DNA of 64,000 bases from Oryzobacter faecalis (GCF_046764005.1 NZ_JBKOFW010000003.1:372001-436000); one strand, 5' to 3'; positions 24,311 to 36,237 are shown, counted from the first letter of the stretch. The notes: a model not told the origin generated them from the letters alone. Made by a program: numbers and translations.

Positions 24311-24316
24311 GGTCGG

Positions 24317-24616
24317 TCAGTCCTTGTCGACGATGACGGGGAGGATCGGGTCGAAGACGACCTCCTTGCCGAAGCCCGAGGCCACGACGATCGTGATCCC
24401 GAGGGCGACGCCGCCGAGGACGACCGCGAAGCAGAGCACGGCGAGGAGCCGGCCGATCGGGTGCGGCGGTGCGTGGTCGACCTCGGCGTCACCACCGACA
24501 CCGTAGGCGAGGCTGCGGATGCCCAGCGCGAACACGGCAGGGAGCCCGGCGCCGAGGACCAGGCCGGCGAGGAGCACCTTGAGGGCGCCCTCCAGGGCGA
24601 ACGTGACGTTGTGCAC
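24317..24616 (-). CDS. Small two-helix membrane protein of the pitA operon
   Basis: A 99-residue protein with two hydrophobic helices (about residues 11-35 and 60-82) and a short charged C-terminus. GTG 24616 is preceded by GAGGAG at good spacing. It lies between pitA and the DUF3349 gene with only short gaps, so it is part of the phosphate-uptake operon. A like-sized membrane protein occupies the same position in mycobacteria (Rv0544c). It may be a PitA accessory subunit, but this is inferred only from synteny. Confidence 0.75.
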   Translation of the reverse strand: MHNVTFALEGALKVLLAGLVLGAGLPAVFALGIRSLAYGVGGDAEVDHAPPHPIGRLLAVLCFAVVLGGVALGITIVVASGFGKEVVFDPILPVIVDKD

Positions 24617-24627
24617 GGGGAGTCTCC

Positions 24628-25884
<1,257 letters not shown>

Positions 25885-25975
25885 CGGCACTTCACCAAGG
25901 CGAGGGCCGTCGTTCACCCTCCGTTCACCTGTTCCGTGCGTGGGTGGGGCGGAAGTGGTCTGCGAGGATGCCGAG

Positions 25976-26440
25976 GTGACCGACCTCGACTGGAGCACCC
26001 CCGCCGGCCTCGCGGCCATCAAGGACCACCTCGCGGCCCGGATCGAGGGCTGGCGGGCACCGGTGGCGTACGCGGTCGCGCTCAGCCCGGCCTCGTCGTC
26101 ACCGGAGTGGGTGTTCCCCCACGTCAACGCCCCGGGCGGGACGCACGGGCTCCCCGCGGTCGTCCTCGCGACGGTGCTGCGGCACGACGGGTCGACCGCC
26201 ACGGTGCCCCTCTCGCGCCCCGAGCTCGCCGCCGCCGTCGAGTCGCTCGAGCCGGCCGAGGCGTGCACGACCGTCGACCACCCGAACCTCGCGGCCTGGC
26301 GCCAGGTGCTCGCCGAGCTCGAGGGCAACCCCGCCCGCGAGGCCGTCGCGGTGTTCGTCGCCGACCTCGAGGACCCCGTGGCCTCCGAGGCCGACGGCTC
26401 GATGCGGGCGACCTTCGAGGGCCACGAGCCCGTCCTCTGA
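25976..26440 (+). CDS. Conserved hypothetical protein
   Basis: A 154-residue soluble protein with no signal peptide or membrane helix. It starts TDLDWSTPAGLAAIKDHL after the initiator, continues with an alpha/beta pattern (SPEWVFPHVNAPGG, AVVLATVLRHDG) and ends with an acidic stretch. I do not recognise a family. GTG 25976 lies six bases after GAGGAT, in the leaderless pattern of this genome. It diverges from pitA and precedes a DedA gene by 36 bases; that gene has its own ribosome binding site, so the two could form an operon. Confidence 0.7.
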   Translation: MTDLDWSTPAGLAAIKDHLAARIEGWRAPVAYAVALSPASSSPEWVFPHVNAPGGTHGLPAVVLATVLRHDGSTATVPLSRPELAAAVESLEPAEACTTVDHPNLAAWRQVLAELEGNPAREAVAVFVADLEDPVASEADGSMRATFEGHEPVL

Positions 26441-26476
26441 CCCGGGGCCACACCCGACACGCCCGCAGGAGGTCCG

Positions 26477-27082
26477 GTGGTCGAGACGCTGGAGGCCTTC
26501 GTCCGGGCCCACGCGGCCGCGCCGTGGGTCCTCCTCGTCGTGGCGCTCCTCGCCGCGGGTGACGCCCTCCTGCCGCCCCTCCCGAGCGAGACGGTCGTCG
26601 TGGCCCTCGCCGCGATCTCGGTCGCGGCCTCGGGCCCGAACCTCGTCCTCCTCGCCGCCGCCGCGGCCACGGGCGCGTTCGTCGGTGACACGACGGTCTT
26701 CCTCCTCGGCCGGCGCTTCGGCACCGCCCGCCTCGCCCGCGTGCGGCGCCGGGGCCTGCGCCGCGCCCTCGACCGCGCGGCGGACATCCTGGAGCGGCGC
26801 GGCGGCCTCGTCATCCTCGCGGCCAGGTACGTGCCGGTGGGGCGGGTGGCCGTCGACCTCACCGCCGGGGCCGGTGGGTTCGGCCCGCGCCGGTTCGTCG
26901 GCCTGGCCGCCCTCGCGGCGGTGTCGTGGGCCGCGTGGACGGTCTCCGTGGGGGCGCTCGCCGGCCACTGGCTCGACGACAACCCCCTGCTGGGCGCCGC
27001 CGCCGGCATCACCGTCGCGCTCGCCCTCGGGTTCGCCGCGGACCACGCGGTGCGCGTCGTCCTCCGGCGCCGCGGGCGCTGA
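26477..27082 (+). CDS. DedA/VTT-family membrane protein
   Basis: A 201-residue integral membrane protein with the DedA topology. Its hallmarks are PPLPSETVVVALAA near the start, GAFVGDTTVFLLGRRFG, RRGGLVILAARYVPVGRVAVD with the conserved Arg and an acidic residue, and a C-terminal Trp-rich helix. DedA proteins are thought to flip phospholipids or undecaprenyl phosphate; which applies here is unknown. GTG 26477 follows AGGAGG at 26468-26473. Its length is typical. Confidence 0.85.
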   Translation: MVETLEAFVRAHAAAPWVLLVVALLAAGDALLPPLPSETVVVALAAISVAASGPNLVLLAAAAATGAFVGDTTVFLLGRRFGTARLARVRRRGLRRALDRAADILERRGGLVILAARYVPVGRVAVDLTAGAGGFGPRRFVGLAALAAVSWAAWTVSVGALAGHWLDDNPLLGAAAGITVALALGFAADHAVRVVLRRRGR

Positions 27083-27117
27083 AGGGCGCCGGCGCCCGTT
27101 CCACCGGCGACGGGTCG

Positions 27118-27144
27118 TTTGCACTCTCCCCCCGAGAGTGCCAA
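27118..27144. promoter_or_regulatory. CIRCE operator 1 (HrcA site) upstream of groEL
   Basis: TTTGCACTC-N9-GAGTGCCAA matches the CIRCE consensus TTAGCACTC-N9-GAGTGCTAA with two mismatches. HrcA repressor binds such sites at chaperonin genes. It is the upstream one of two copies. Confidence 0.92.
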
Positions 27145-27152
27145 TAATGGCG

Positions 27153-27179
27153 TTAGCACTCTCCCCTTGAGAGTGACAA
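27153..27179. promoter_or_regulatory. CIRCE operator 2 (HrcA site) upstream of groEL
   Basis: TTAGCACTC-N9-GAGTGACAA has a perfect left arm and one mismatch on the right. Its centre is 35 bases after that of operator 1. The groEL start codon is a further 117 bases downstream, leaving a long leader. Confidence 0.93.
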
Positions 27180-27295
27180 TCCTGACCGGTCCGGTGAGGG
27201 TCGGGACGCCACGGCGACGTGAGCCGCGGCTCCCGGTCCGTCCGTCGCGGGCACCACCGGTCCCACCTTCGACTCGCGTGGGAGGAACCACCCGA

Positions 27296-28921
<1,626 letters not shown>

Positions 28922-28943
28922 GCCCCGTCACCCGACGCACGCA

Positions 28944-28982
28944 CACGAGGGCGGTCCCCCCAGCCGGGGGGCCGCCCTCGTG
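28944..28982. terminator. Strong bidirectional terminator after groEL
   Basis: CACGAGGGCGG-T-CCCCCC pairs with GGGGGGCCGCCCTCGTG across an AGCC loop, giving a 17-base-pair stem with one bulge. It lies between convergent groEL (ends 28921) and the membrane protein gene ending at 29000. Confidence 0.9.
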
Positions 28983-28999
28983 CCGTGTGCGGGCGCGGG

Positions 29000-29428
29000 T
29001 CAGCGCATGCGCAGTCCGCGGCCCTCGACCCGGCCCGACCGCGCCCTGCGCAGCAGCCAGGCCGCCGTGGTGCCCCACAGGGCCACGAGGACGATGCCGG
29101 TGACGATGCTCGCCGGGGCTCGCAGCTCGTCGCGGCCGAGGACGACGAACGGCACGCCGAGGATCCCGTAGGCGAGGAGCGAGAGCCCCTTGTCGCCCGG
29201 GCCCCAGCGGCGCGACAGCAGCACCATGACCATCCCCGCGACCCACCCGGCCGGCGCGACGGGCTCCGTCGCGGGGATGACGGCGAGGAGGACGGACGCG
29301 ACGAGGACGGCCACGGCCGCGATCTCGAGGCGGGGCGCCTCCGCCTCGGCCGGCTCGGCGGGCCCGTCGAGGTCGGTGGTCTCGTCGGGCGAGTCGGGCT
29401 CGTCGGCGTCGGACCGGGGGTCGGGCAT
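29000..29428 (-). CDS. Small membrane protein of unknown function
   Basis: A 142-residue protein with a disordered acidic N-terminus (about residues 1-35, many Asp, Glu and Pro) followed by four hydrophobic helices: LEIAAVAVLVASVLLAVI, WVAGMVMVLLS, LLAYGILGVPFVVLG and IVTGIVLVALWGTTAAWLL. No family is recognised. ATG 29428 is seven bases after TACGGT with no Shine-Dalgarno, leaderless. It diverges from the PhoD-like gene across 82 bases. Confidence 0.7.
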   Translation of the reverse strand: MPDPRSDADEPDSPDETTDLDGPAEPAEAEAPRLEIAAVAVLVASVLLAVIPATEPVAPAGWVAGMVMVLLSRRWGPGDKGLSLLAYGILGVPFVVLGRDELRAPASIVTGIVLVALWGTTAAWLLRRARSGRVEGRGLRMR

Positions 29429-29510
29429 GGCGGTCACCGTAGCCGGGTCGGGGTCCAACCCGGGTGACCACCCACAGCCGCCACGCAGCCGCGCGGTGCA
29501 CGATGGGGTG

Positions 29511-31307
29511 ATGAGCAGCCCCGGACCCCGCCCGCACGACGACGCCCTCGTCCTCGGGCCCCTCCTCCGGTACGTCGACGAGACGTCGGCCACCGTGTGG
29601 GTCCGGACGGCGGAGGCGGCCACGGTCACCGTCGGGCGGGCCGGGCGGACGTGGTCGGCCCCGACGTTCTGCGTGCACGGGTCCCACTACGCGCTCGTCG
29701 TCTGCGACGGGCTGCTCCCCGGGTCCGAGGACCCCTACACGGTCGACCTCGACGGCGAGCCGGTCTGGCCCCGTGAGGGGATGCCGCCGAGCCGGATCCG
29801 CACCCTCGACCCCGCGCGAGCGGTCCGCCTCGCGTTCGGGACCTGCCGCACGACGGGGTCGCACGACGAGGAGGGCAACCGGGCCCACGGGGTCGACGCC
29901 CTGCGCAGCCTCGGGGTCGCGCTGCGCGACGACCCGGCGCGTGCGTGGCCCGACCTGCTGCTCCTCCTCGGCGACCAGGTCTACGCCGACACGACGCCGC
30001 ACCCCGAGCTCGAGGAGTTCATGCGCGCCCGCCGCAGCCTCGACGAGCCGCCGGGCGAGGAGATCAAGGACTACGTCGAGTACGCCGAGCTGTACCGGCT
30101 CGCGTGGAGCGACGACGTCATCCGGTGGGTCCTGTCGACGGTGCCGAGCGCGATGATGTTCGACGACCACGACATCCGCGACGACTGGAACACCTCGTGG
30201 TCGTGGCGCCGCGACATCCGGGCGACGACCTGGTGGCAGGAGCGGATCGTCTCGGGCCTGGCCGCCTACTGGGTCCACCAGCACATCGGCAACCTCTCTC
30301 CGGCCGAGCTCGCCGAGGAGGAGGTGTGGCGGGCCGTCGCCGCACACGCGGCCGCCCACGAAGGACGTCGGACGGGCGAGGAGCCGGGCGAGCTCGACCT
30401 CACCGCCGCCCTCGAAGCCCTGGCGCACCGCGCCGACGCCGAGCCGTCGACCTACCGGTGGAGCTACACGCGCGCGCTCGGTGACTCGGCGCTCGTCGTC
30501 ATCGACAGCCGGGCCGCGCGCGACCTGCGACCCGACTCGCGCTCGATGCTCGACGAGGTCGAGATGGCGTGGCTCGACGGCGTCCTGCGCGGAGGGGTCC
30601 GGCACCTGCTCGTCGGGACCTCGCTGCCCTTCCTCCTGCCGCCGGGCCTGCACGACTTCGAGGCGCTGAACGAGGCGATGGCGCAGGGCGCGTACGGCCG
30701 CCGGGTGGCCCACGCCGCCGAGCGGCTGCGCCGGACCATCGACCTCGAGCACTGGGCCGCGTTCAACGACGGCTTCGACGAGGTCTTCGAGATGGTCGTC
30801 TCCGTGGCGCGCGGCGAGCGCGGCCCCGCGCCGGACACCGTGACGTTCCTGTCCGGCGACGTCCACAACTCCTACCTGGCCGAGGTCACCGACCCGGCCG
30901 GGGCCGGAGCGCGCTCGCGGATCGTGCAGGCCGTGTGCTCCCCGATCCGCAACCCGATGCCGCGCGGCGTCCGCGTCGTCATGTCGCTGTTCGCCCGCTC
31001 CCTCGTGCGCCCCATGCGGGCCATCGCCTCGCGCTCGCGTCGAGTGCCCGACCCGGCGTACCGGTGGGCGGTCACCCACGGGCCGTGGTTCGACAACAAC
31101 ATCTCGCTCGTCCACGTCGCCGACCGGGGCCTGGAGCTCGAGTGGGTCACCGGGGTCGTCGAGGACGACGTCGACCGCCCGCGGCTGCGCACGGTGTACG
31201 CCGCACGGATCGACCCGCCGGCCCCCGAGGGGCGTCCGCGCGCCGGGGTCGGCTCGGGGTCTGTTCAGGGTCACCCACGAGGGCGGAACACCGAGGGCGT
31301 CGCCTAG
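29511..31307 (+). CDS. PhoD-like (alkaline phosphatase D family) metallophosphatase
   Basis: A 598-residue protein of the PhoD-like metallophosphatase group. After an N-terminal beta domain (residues about 1-100, ATVWVRTAEAATVTVG), the catalytic core shows LAFGTCR, LLLLGDQVYAD (metal-binding Asp), MFDDHDIRDDWN (Asp/His cluster), and FLSGDVHNSYLAEV (His). No signal peptide or twin-arginine motif is visible, unlike secreted PhoD, so a cytoplasmic phosphodiesterase role is more likely. The start ATG 29511 follows CACGAT by six bases. The final 20 residues run into the promoter region of the ABC operon. Substrate unknown. Confidence 0.82.
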   Translation: MSSPGPRPHDDALVLGPLLRYVDETSATVWVRTAEAATVTVGRAGRTWSAPTFCVHGSHYALVVCDGLLPGSEDPYTVDLDGEPVWPREGMPPSRIRTLDPARAVRLAFGTCRTTGSHDEEGNRAHGVDALRSLGVALRDDPARAWPDLLLLLGDQVYADTTPHPELEEFMRARRSLDEPPGEEIKDYVEYAELYRLAWSDDVIRWVLSTVPSAMMFDDHDIRDDWNTSWSWRRDIRATTWWQERIVSGLAAYWVHQHIGNLSPAELAEEEVWRAVAAHAAAHEGRRTGEEPGELDLTAALEALAHRADAEPSTYRWSYTRALGDSALVVIDSRAARDLRPDSRSMLDEVEMAWLDGVLRGGVRHLLVGTSLPFLLPPGLHDFEALNEAMAQGAYGRRVAHAAERLRRTIDLEHWAAFNDGFDEVFEMVVSVARGERGPAPDTVTFLSGDVHNSYLAEVTDPAGAGARSRIVQAVCSPIRNPMPRGVRVVMSLFARSLVRPMRAIASRSRRVPDPAYRWAVTHGPWFDNNISLVHVADRGLELEWVTGVVEDDVDRPRLRTVYAARIDPPAPEGRPRAGVGSGSVQGHPRGRNTEGVA

Positions 31308-31406
31308 CGTTGGCGGGGCAGGTGCGGTGCACGCCGGACCGCCCCGGTCGGACCACGACGGTCCTCCGCTCCCGTGGGCTCACGCCCCTCCCCGAAGGAC
31401 CCGCCG

Positions 31407-32183
31407 ATGACCCTCGCGAACGCCACCGCCACGACGACCGGCGCGAAGGTGTCCGCCGCCCGCGTCGAGGGCCTGACGAAGGTGTACGGCTCGGGGGAGA
31501 CGCGGGTCGTCGCCCTCGACGACGTCAGCCTCGACCTGTACGCCGGCGAGTTCACGGCGATCATGGGCAAGTCGGGCTCGGGCAAGTCGACGCTGATGCA
31601 CTGCGCTGCCGGGCTCGATGACGCGACCGCGGGGCACGTGTGGCTCGGCGACGTCGACCTCACGACCCTCAAGGAGAAGCACCTCACCGAGCTGCGCCGC
31701 GACCGCATCGGCTTCGTCTTCCAGGCCTTCAACCTCGTGCCGACGCTCACCGCCGAGGAGAACATCGCCCTCCCCGCGGCCATCGCCGGGCGGGCACCGG
31801 ACCAGGCGTGGTTCGACGAGGTCGTCGACACCGTGGGCCTGCGCGACCGGCTCGGCCACCGCCCGAGCGAGCTGTCGGGGGGCCAGCAGCAGCGCGTCGC
31901 CTGTGCCCGAGCGCTCGTGGGCCGACCCGACATCGTCTTCGCCGACGAGCCCACCGGCAACCTCGACTCCACCTCCGGCGCCGAGGTGCTCGGCTTCCTC
32001 CGCCGGGTCGTCGACACCCACGGGCAGACGGTCGTCATGGTGACCCACGACCCCGGCGCCGCGAGCTGGACCGACCGGGTCGTCTTCCTCGCCGACGGGC
32101 ACGTCGTCGACGAGCTGCGCGACCCCACGCCGGAGCGGGTCCTCGAGCGCATGGCGGCGCTCGACTCCCACGTCGGGGCCTGA
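31407..32183 (+). CDS. ABC transporter ATP-binding protein (LolD/MacB type)
   Basis: A 258-residue ATPase for a type VII (mechanotransmitting) ABC system. Walker A is GKSGSGKST, the Q loop is in FVFQAFNLVP, the signature is LSGGQQQRVACARAL, Walker B is IVFADEPTGNLD, and the switch His is in VMVTHDP. ATG 31407 follows GAAGGACCC. It is two bases upstream of the permease start at 32186, so they form an operon. These systems do not transport across the membrane lumen but drive lipoprotein, peptide or signalling processes at the cell surface. No dedicated two-component pair is adjacent. Confidence 0.9.
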   Translation: MTLANATATTTGAKVSAARVEGLTKVYGSGETRVVALDDVSLDLYAGEFTAIMGKSGSGKSTLMHCAAGLDDATAGHVWLGDVDLTTLKEKHLTELRRDRIGFVFQAFNLVPTLTAEENIALPAAIAGRAPDQAWFDEVVDTVGLRDRLGHRPSELSGGQQQRVACARALVGRPDIVFADEPTGNLDSTSGAEVLGFLRRVVDTHGQTVVMVTHDPGAASWTDRVVFLADGHVVDELRDPTPERVLERMAALDSHVGA

Positions 32184-32185
32184 CC

Positions 32186-34744
32186 GTGCTGCGCGCCACC
32201 TGGCGGAGCCTCCTCGCCCGCAAACTGCGCCTCTTCCTCAGCGCCTTCGCCGTCATCCTCGGCGTCGCCTTCGTCTCCGGCTCCTACGTCTTCACCGACA
32301 CCCTCGACCGCGCCTTCACCGGGCTGACGAGCGGCGCGGTCGGCGACGTCATCGTGCGGCCGGGCACGTCCGGCGACAGCGGGGGCGGCTTCGGCCCGGG
32401 GGCGACGGGGGTCCGTACCGTCCCGGCCTCCCTCGTCGAGGACCTCGCCACCGTTCCGGGGGCGGCCCGCGCCGACGGGCGGATCACGAGCTTCGGCACC
32501 TTCGTCGTCGGCAAGGACGGCAAGCTCGTCGGCGGGTCCGGTCCGCCCGGCATCGCCGTGAACCAGTCGGAGGGCCCGGCCGCGAACGGCGTGCCGTCGG
32601 CGACCCTCGAACGGGGGCGCTGGCCCGCGGCGTCGGGCGAGATCGTCCTCGACGAGGCGACGGCCTCGAAGACCGGCTACCTCGTCGGCGACACCGTCCC
32701 CCTCGTCACCGCGACCGAGACCCCGCGCCTCGAGGCGCGGCTCGTCGGTACGGCGGCCTTCGGCGGCTCGACGCTCGTCGGCGCGAGCGTCGTCATGTTC
32801 ACCACCGAGCAGGCGCAGGAGCTGTTCCTCCAGGGCGAGGACGCGTTCTCGCAGGTGTGGGTGACCGCGGCGCCGGGGACCTCCCAGGAGCAGCTGAGGA
32901 CGGCGGTCGAGGCCGCCCTGCCCGAGGACACCCAGGCCGCGACCGGGGACGCGACGGCCGCACGGGCCGCGAGCCGGATCGACGAGGCGCTCTCCTTCGT
33001 CACGACCTTCCTCCTCGTCTTCGCCGGGATCGCCCTGACGGTGGGTGCCTTCCTCATCGTCAACACCTTCTCGATCCTCGTCGCCCAGCGCAGCCGCGAG
33101 CTGGCCCTGCTCCGCGCCATCGGGGCGAGCCGCCGGCAGGTCGCGCGCTCGGTGCTCCTCGAGGCCGGGGTCGTCGGGCTCGTCGGCTCGAGCGTCGGCA
33201 TCGGCCTCGGCATCCTCCTCGCGCACGCGATCAAGGCGGTGTTCGGCCGGATCGGGCTCGACCTCAGCGAGAACCCGCTCGTCCTCGAGCCGCGCACCGT
33301 GGTCGTCAGCCTCGTCGTCGGCGTCCTGGTCACCGTGGCGGCCGCGTACCTGCCGGCTCGTCGCGCCGGCAGCGTTCCCCCCGTGGCCGCGATGCGGGAC
33401 GACGTCGCCCTCGCCGAGAGCGGCCTGCGCTGGAGGCTCGCCGTCGGTGCCGTGCTCCTCCTCGCCGGGATCGCGGGGATGGCCGCCGGGCTGGCCGGGG
33501 TCGGCGAGGAGCCGACGTACGTCCTCGGCGCCGGCGCGTTCGGGGTGCTGGTGGGGACGGCAATGCTCAGCCCGGTGCTGGGTCGCCCGGTGCTCGCCGG
33601 GCTCGGCTGGGCCTACCGGCGCTCCTTCGGGGCCGTGGGCCTCATGGCCGAGCAGAACGCCCGTCGCAACCCACGCCGTACGGCCGCGACGGCGTCGGCG
33701 CTGATGATCGGCGTCTCGCTCGTCACGATGATGGCGGTCATCGGCGCCTCGGCGAAGGCGAGCCTGGACAAGTCCCTCGCCGAGGACATCATCGCCGACT
33801 ACGTGCTCACCAACCCCGTGGGGCAGCCGTTCTCGGGCACCGTCGCGCGCGACGTCGAGCAGGTGCCGGGGGTCGCCGCGGTGGTCCGGGTGCGCGCCGC
33901 CCTCCTCCAGCTCGACGGTGAGCGCGACTTCGCCACGGGTGTCGACCCAGCCGCCGTCGTGACGGTCGTGCGGCCCGAGGTCGTCACCGGGTCCCTCGCC
34001 GACCTCGACGCCCGCTCCGTCGCACTGTCGACCGAGCTCGCCGCCGAGCGCGGCCTCGCGGTGGGCTCGACCGTGACGGTGGAGTACGCAGGGGAGGAGA
34101 ACGAACGGACCGTCGTGGCGACCTACACCGAGGACACCGCCCTGTCCTCGGACGTCACGATGTCGCTCGACGGCTTCGACGCCCTCGGGGTACCCCCGAC
34201 CGACCGCACGCTCTACGTCGTCGCGGCGCCGGACGCCGACCGCCCGGCCCTCAAGCGCGCCCTGACCGACACGGTCGAGGACCTGCCGACGGTGAGCGTC
34301 AGCGACCAGGCCGAGTTCGCCGCCTCCCAGCGCGAGCCCATCGACCAGCTGCTCTACATCGTCTACGCCCTGCTCGGCCTCGCCGTGGTCATCGCCATCC
34401 TCGGGATCGTCAACACCCTCGCCCTCTCCGTCATCGAGCGCGTGCGGGAGATCGGGCTGCTGCGCGCCGTCGGCCTCAGCCGTCGCCAGCTGAGGACGAT
34501 GCTCCGCCTGGAGTCGGTGGCGATCGCCGTGCTCGGGGCGGTGCTCGGCATCGTCCTCGGCCTCGCCTTCGCCGTGGCGCTCCAGCGCTCGCTCGTGGAC
34601 GACGGCATCGACGTCCTCGCGATCCCGGGCGGCCAGCTCGCCCTCTTCGTCGCGGCCGCGGCGCTCGTCGGCGTGCTCGCCGCCCTGTGGCCGGGGCGGC
34701 GCGCCGCCCGCCTCGACGTGCTGCGGGCGATCGCCACGGAGTGA
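32186..34744 (+). CDS. FtsX/MacB-like ABC transporter permease
   Basis: An 852-residue permease with two FtsX domains. Helix 1 near the N-terminus (LFLSAFAVILGVAFVSGSYVF) is followed by a large extracytoplasmic MacB-like domain (about residues 40-260). Then come FtsX domain 1 (LLVFAGIALTVGAFLIVNTF; coupling RSRELALLRAIGASRRQV), a second extracellular domain (about 500-690) and FtsX domain 2 (ERVREIGLLRAVGLSRRQL). The duplicated layout is typical of Gram-positive export or signalling ABC permeases. The GTG start at 32186 is two bases after the ATPase stop codon, indicating translational coupling. The cargo is unknown. Confidence 0.9.
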   Translation: MLRATWRSLLARKLRLFLSAFAVILGVAFVSGSYVFTDTLDRAFTGLTSGAVGDVIVRPGTSGDSGGGFGPGATGVRTVPASLVEDLATVPGAARADGRITSFGTFVVGKDGKLVGGSGPPGIAVNQSEGPAANGVPSATLERGRWPAASGEIVLDEATASKTGYLVGDTVPLVTATETPRLEARLVGTAAFGGSTLVGASVVMFTTEQAQELFLQGEDAFSQVWVTAAPGTSQEQLRTAVEAALPEDTQAATGDATAARAASRIDEALSFVTTFLLVFAGIALTVGAFLIVNTFSILVAQRSRELALLRAIGASRRQVARSVLLEAGVVGLVGSSVGIGLGILLAHAIKAVFGRIGLDLSENPLVLEPRTVVVSLVVGVLVTVAAAYLPARRAGSVPPVAAMRDDVALAESGLRWRLAVGAVLLLAGIAGMAAGLAGVGEEPTYVLGAGAFGVLVGTAMLSPVLGRPVLAGLGWAYRRSFGAVGLMAEQNARRNPRRTAATASALMIGVSLVTMMAVIGASAKASLDKSLAEDIIADYVLTNPVGQPFSGTVARDVEQVPGVAAVVRVRAALLQLDGERDFATGVDPAAVVTVVRPEVVTGSLADLDARSVALSTELAAERGLAVGSTVTVEYAGEENERTVVATYTEDTALSSDVTMSLDGFDALGVPPTDRTLYVVAAPDADRPALKRALTDTVEDLPTVSVSDQAEFAASQREPIDQLLYIVYALLGLAVVIAILGIVNTLALSVIERVREIGLLRAVGLSRRQLRTMLRLESVAIAVLGAVLGIVLGLAFAVALQRSLVDDGIDVLAIPGGQLALFVAAAALVGVLAALWPGRRAARLDVLRAIATE

Positions 34745-34751
34745 CCCGGCG

Positions 34752-35042
34752 TCAGGTGAACATCCGCACCGCCTGGGCCTCGGCCTCGGCGTACTGGACC
34801 CCGGCGACGCCGAGGACCTGACCGATGGCGTCGAGGGAGGTCCGCACCTGCTGCTGCGTGCCGCGCCACTGCCCGACGACCCCTTGGAACTGGGCCGACG
34901 CCGACCCCGTCCACGCGTCCTGGAGACCGGTGAGCCGCGCCATCATCACCGCCACCTGCCCCTCGATCTCGGCGGAGATGCGGGCGACGTCGCCCGCCGC
35001 CGCCGCGATGCGGTCGGTGTCGACCTGGAACTGAGCTGCCAT
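34752..35042 (-). CDS. WXG100-family (ESAT-6-like) protein
   Basis: A 96-residue helical hairpin protein with the WXG turn as W44-T-G46 in LQDAWTGSASAQF. The family is normally secreted as dimers by ESX/type VII systems through a C-terminal YxxxD/E motif; here the C-terminus QYAEAEAQAVRMFT supplies Y-A-E-A-E. ATG 35042 was chosen. No second WXG100 partner, EccC ATPase or toxin gene is adjacent, so it may homodimerise or use a distant ESX locus. It ends eight bases from the convergent ABC permease stop. Confidence 0.88.
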   Translation of the reverse strand: MAAQFQVDTDRIAAAAGDVARISAEIEGQVAVMMARLTGLQDAWTGSASAQFQGVVGQWRGTQQQVRTSLDAIGQVLGVAGVQYAEAEAQAVRMFT

Positions 35043-35139
35043 CGAGGACCCCCTCGTCGTGGGGCACCGCGGTCGCGCGCCCCTCTCCCGTCGACCCTAG
35101 GCGCGTGGTCCGACGGGCCCGGCGAGTTGTCCACAGGCC

Positions 35140-36237
35140 TCAGCCGGAGCGGACCAGCCCGAGCGCGAGCCACCGGGCCAGCGACCGCAGCTCGCGCTCG
35201 ACACCCTCGGCCGCGGCCGGCGTCTCGTGGTCCCAGTGCACGGCGTCGACGCGCAGCACCTCGCGCTCGCGGTCGGCCGTCGCGTCGACCTTGCCGACGA
35301 GCCGGTCGCCGTGGAGGACGGGCAGCGCCCAGTAGCCCCACCGGCGGGCGGCCCGTGGCTTGTACATCTCGAGCAGGTAGTCGAACTCGAAGACCTCCGC
35401 GACCCGCTTGCGGTCGGCCACGAGCCGGTCGAGCGGCGAGAGCAGGGCGGTGCGCCCGCGGAAGGGCTCGTCGAGCAGCTCGGGGTCGACGCGCCACCGC
35501 CCGCTCACCCCCTCGACGACCGCCTCCTCGCCCACCTCACCCACGTCGTTCGGCTCGAGGGGGTGCTGAGCCGCCCTGGCCCGGGCGATCCCGAGGGCGC
35601 GCAGCCGCCGACGCCGCCGTTCGGCGTCCGCCTCCTCGACGGGGACCGTGGCGGTCTCCGGGTGGACCCGCTCGGCGAGGTCCCACAGCCGGTCCTTGCC
35701 CTCCCGCGCCGCCACGGCCACCTCGCCCTTCGCCTCGAGCAGCCCCACGAGCATCCGGACGTTGCGGTCGTCGTTCCACCCGCTGGACCGCCACGGCACG
35801 ACGCAGGTGTCCGGGAGGTCGCGGGTCGGCAGCGGCCCGTCGGAGCGCAGCAGGGCGATGACGTCGTCGCGGCACGCGCGGTTGGCGTCGAGCCAGTCGG
35901 CGACGTCCTCCATCCACTCCTTGAGCGGCGGCGGCCCGGGCCACGCGGCCCACGCGGCGCGGAACAGCGCGACGTCCTCACCCGGCCGGAACAGACCCTC
36001 GAGCTCGACGACCCGGCGCTCCTCGAAGAGCCGGTCGAGCTCGTCGGGGTCGTACGACGGCCCGATCCGGGACCAGAGGACGAGGTCGGCGCTCGGGGCC
36101 ACGTGCGCGGTCATGTCGACCTGCACGACGGTGAGCCGCCGGACGACGTCGAGGACGTCGGTGGGGCGGGGCGCGGTGAGGAGCTGGGCACGGACCGCGA
36201 GGCGCCGGGCGTCCCGCCGAGAGAGCTGGAGGACCAC
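35140..36237 (-). CDS. YcaQ-family crosslink DNA glycosylase (winged helix)
   Basis: Members of the HTH_42 family (AlkX/YcaQ, AlkZ) unhook interstrand DNA crosslinks. The 365-residue product shows the catalytic Q-hydrophobic-D motif as Q39-V-D41 in TVVQVDMTAH, which is the YcaQ-type (QxD) rather than AlkZ-type (QxQ) version. Tandem winged-helix repeats follow (DLPDTCVVPWRSSGW; ERRVVELEGLFRPGE). A conserved C-terminal beta domain carries TALLSPLDRLVADR and FDYLLEMYKP. GTG 36237 is seven bases after TAGCGT with no Shine-Dalgarno. It diverges from the DUF4031-Nudix gene with only 51 bases between start codons. Confidence 0.82.
   Translation of the reverse strand: MVLQLSRRDARRLAVRAQLLTAPRPTDVLDVVRRLTVVQVDMTAHVAPSADLVLWSRIGPSYDPDELDRLFEERRVVELEGLFRPGEDVALFRAAWAAWPGPPPLKEWMEDVADWLDANRACRDDVIALLRSDGPLPTRDLPDTCVVPWRSSGWNDDRNVRMLVGLLEAKGEVAVAAREGKDRLWDLAERVHPETATVPVEEADAERRRRRLRALGIARARAAQHPLEPNDVGEVGEEAVVEGVSGRWRVDPELLDEPFRGRTALLSPLDRLVADRKRVAEVFEFDYLLEMYKPRAARRWGYWALPVLHGDRLVGKVDATADREREVLRVDAVHWDHETPAAAEGVERELRSLARWLALGLVRSG

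Noticed and set aside
27083..27295. groES expected upstream of groEL
   Set aside because: The spacer contains only two CIRCE sites and a leader; the preceding gene is a DedA membrane protein. This is the usual stand-alone groEL arrangement, not a loss event.
31640..34744. Single very long ABC permease frame starting inside the ATPase gene
   Set aside because: The first 180 codons are an out-of-frame shadow of the ATPase; the permease proper begins at GTG 32186, two bases after the ATPase stop.
34752..35042. A type VII secretion (ESX) locus
   Set aside because: Only one WXG100 gene is present; no EccC-type ATPase, mycosin, EccB/D or LXG toxin is nearby.
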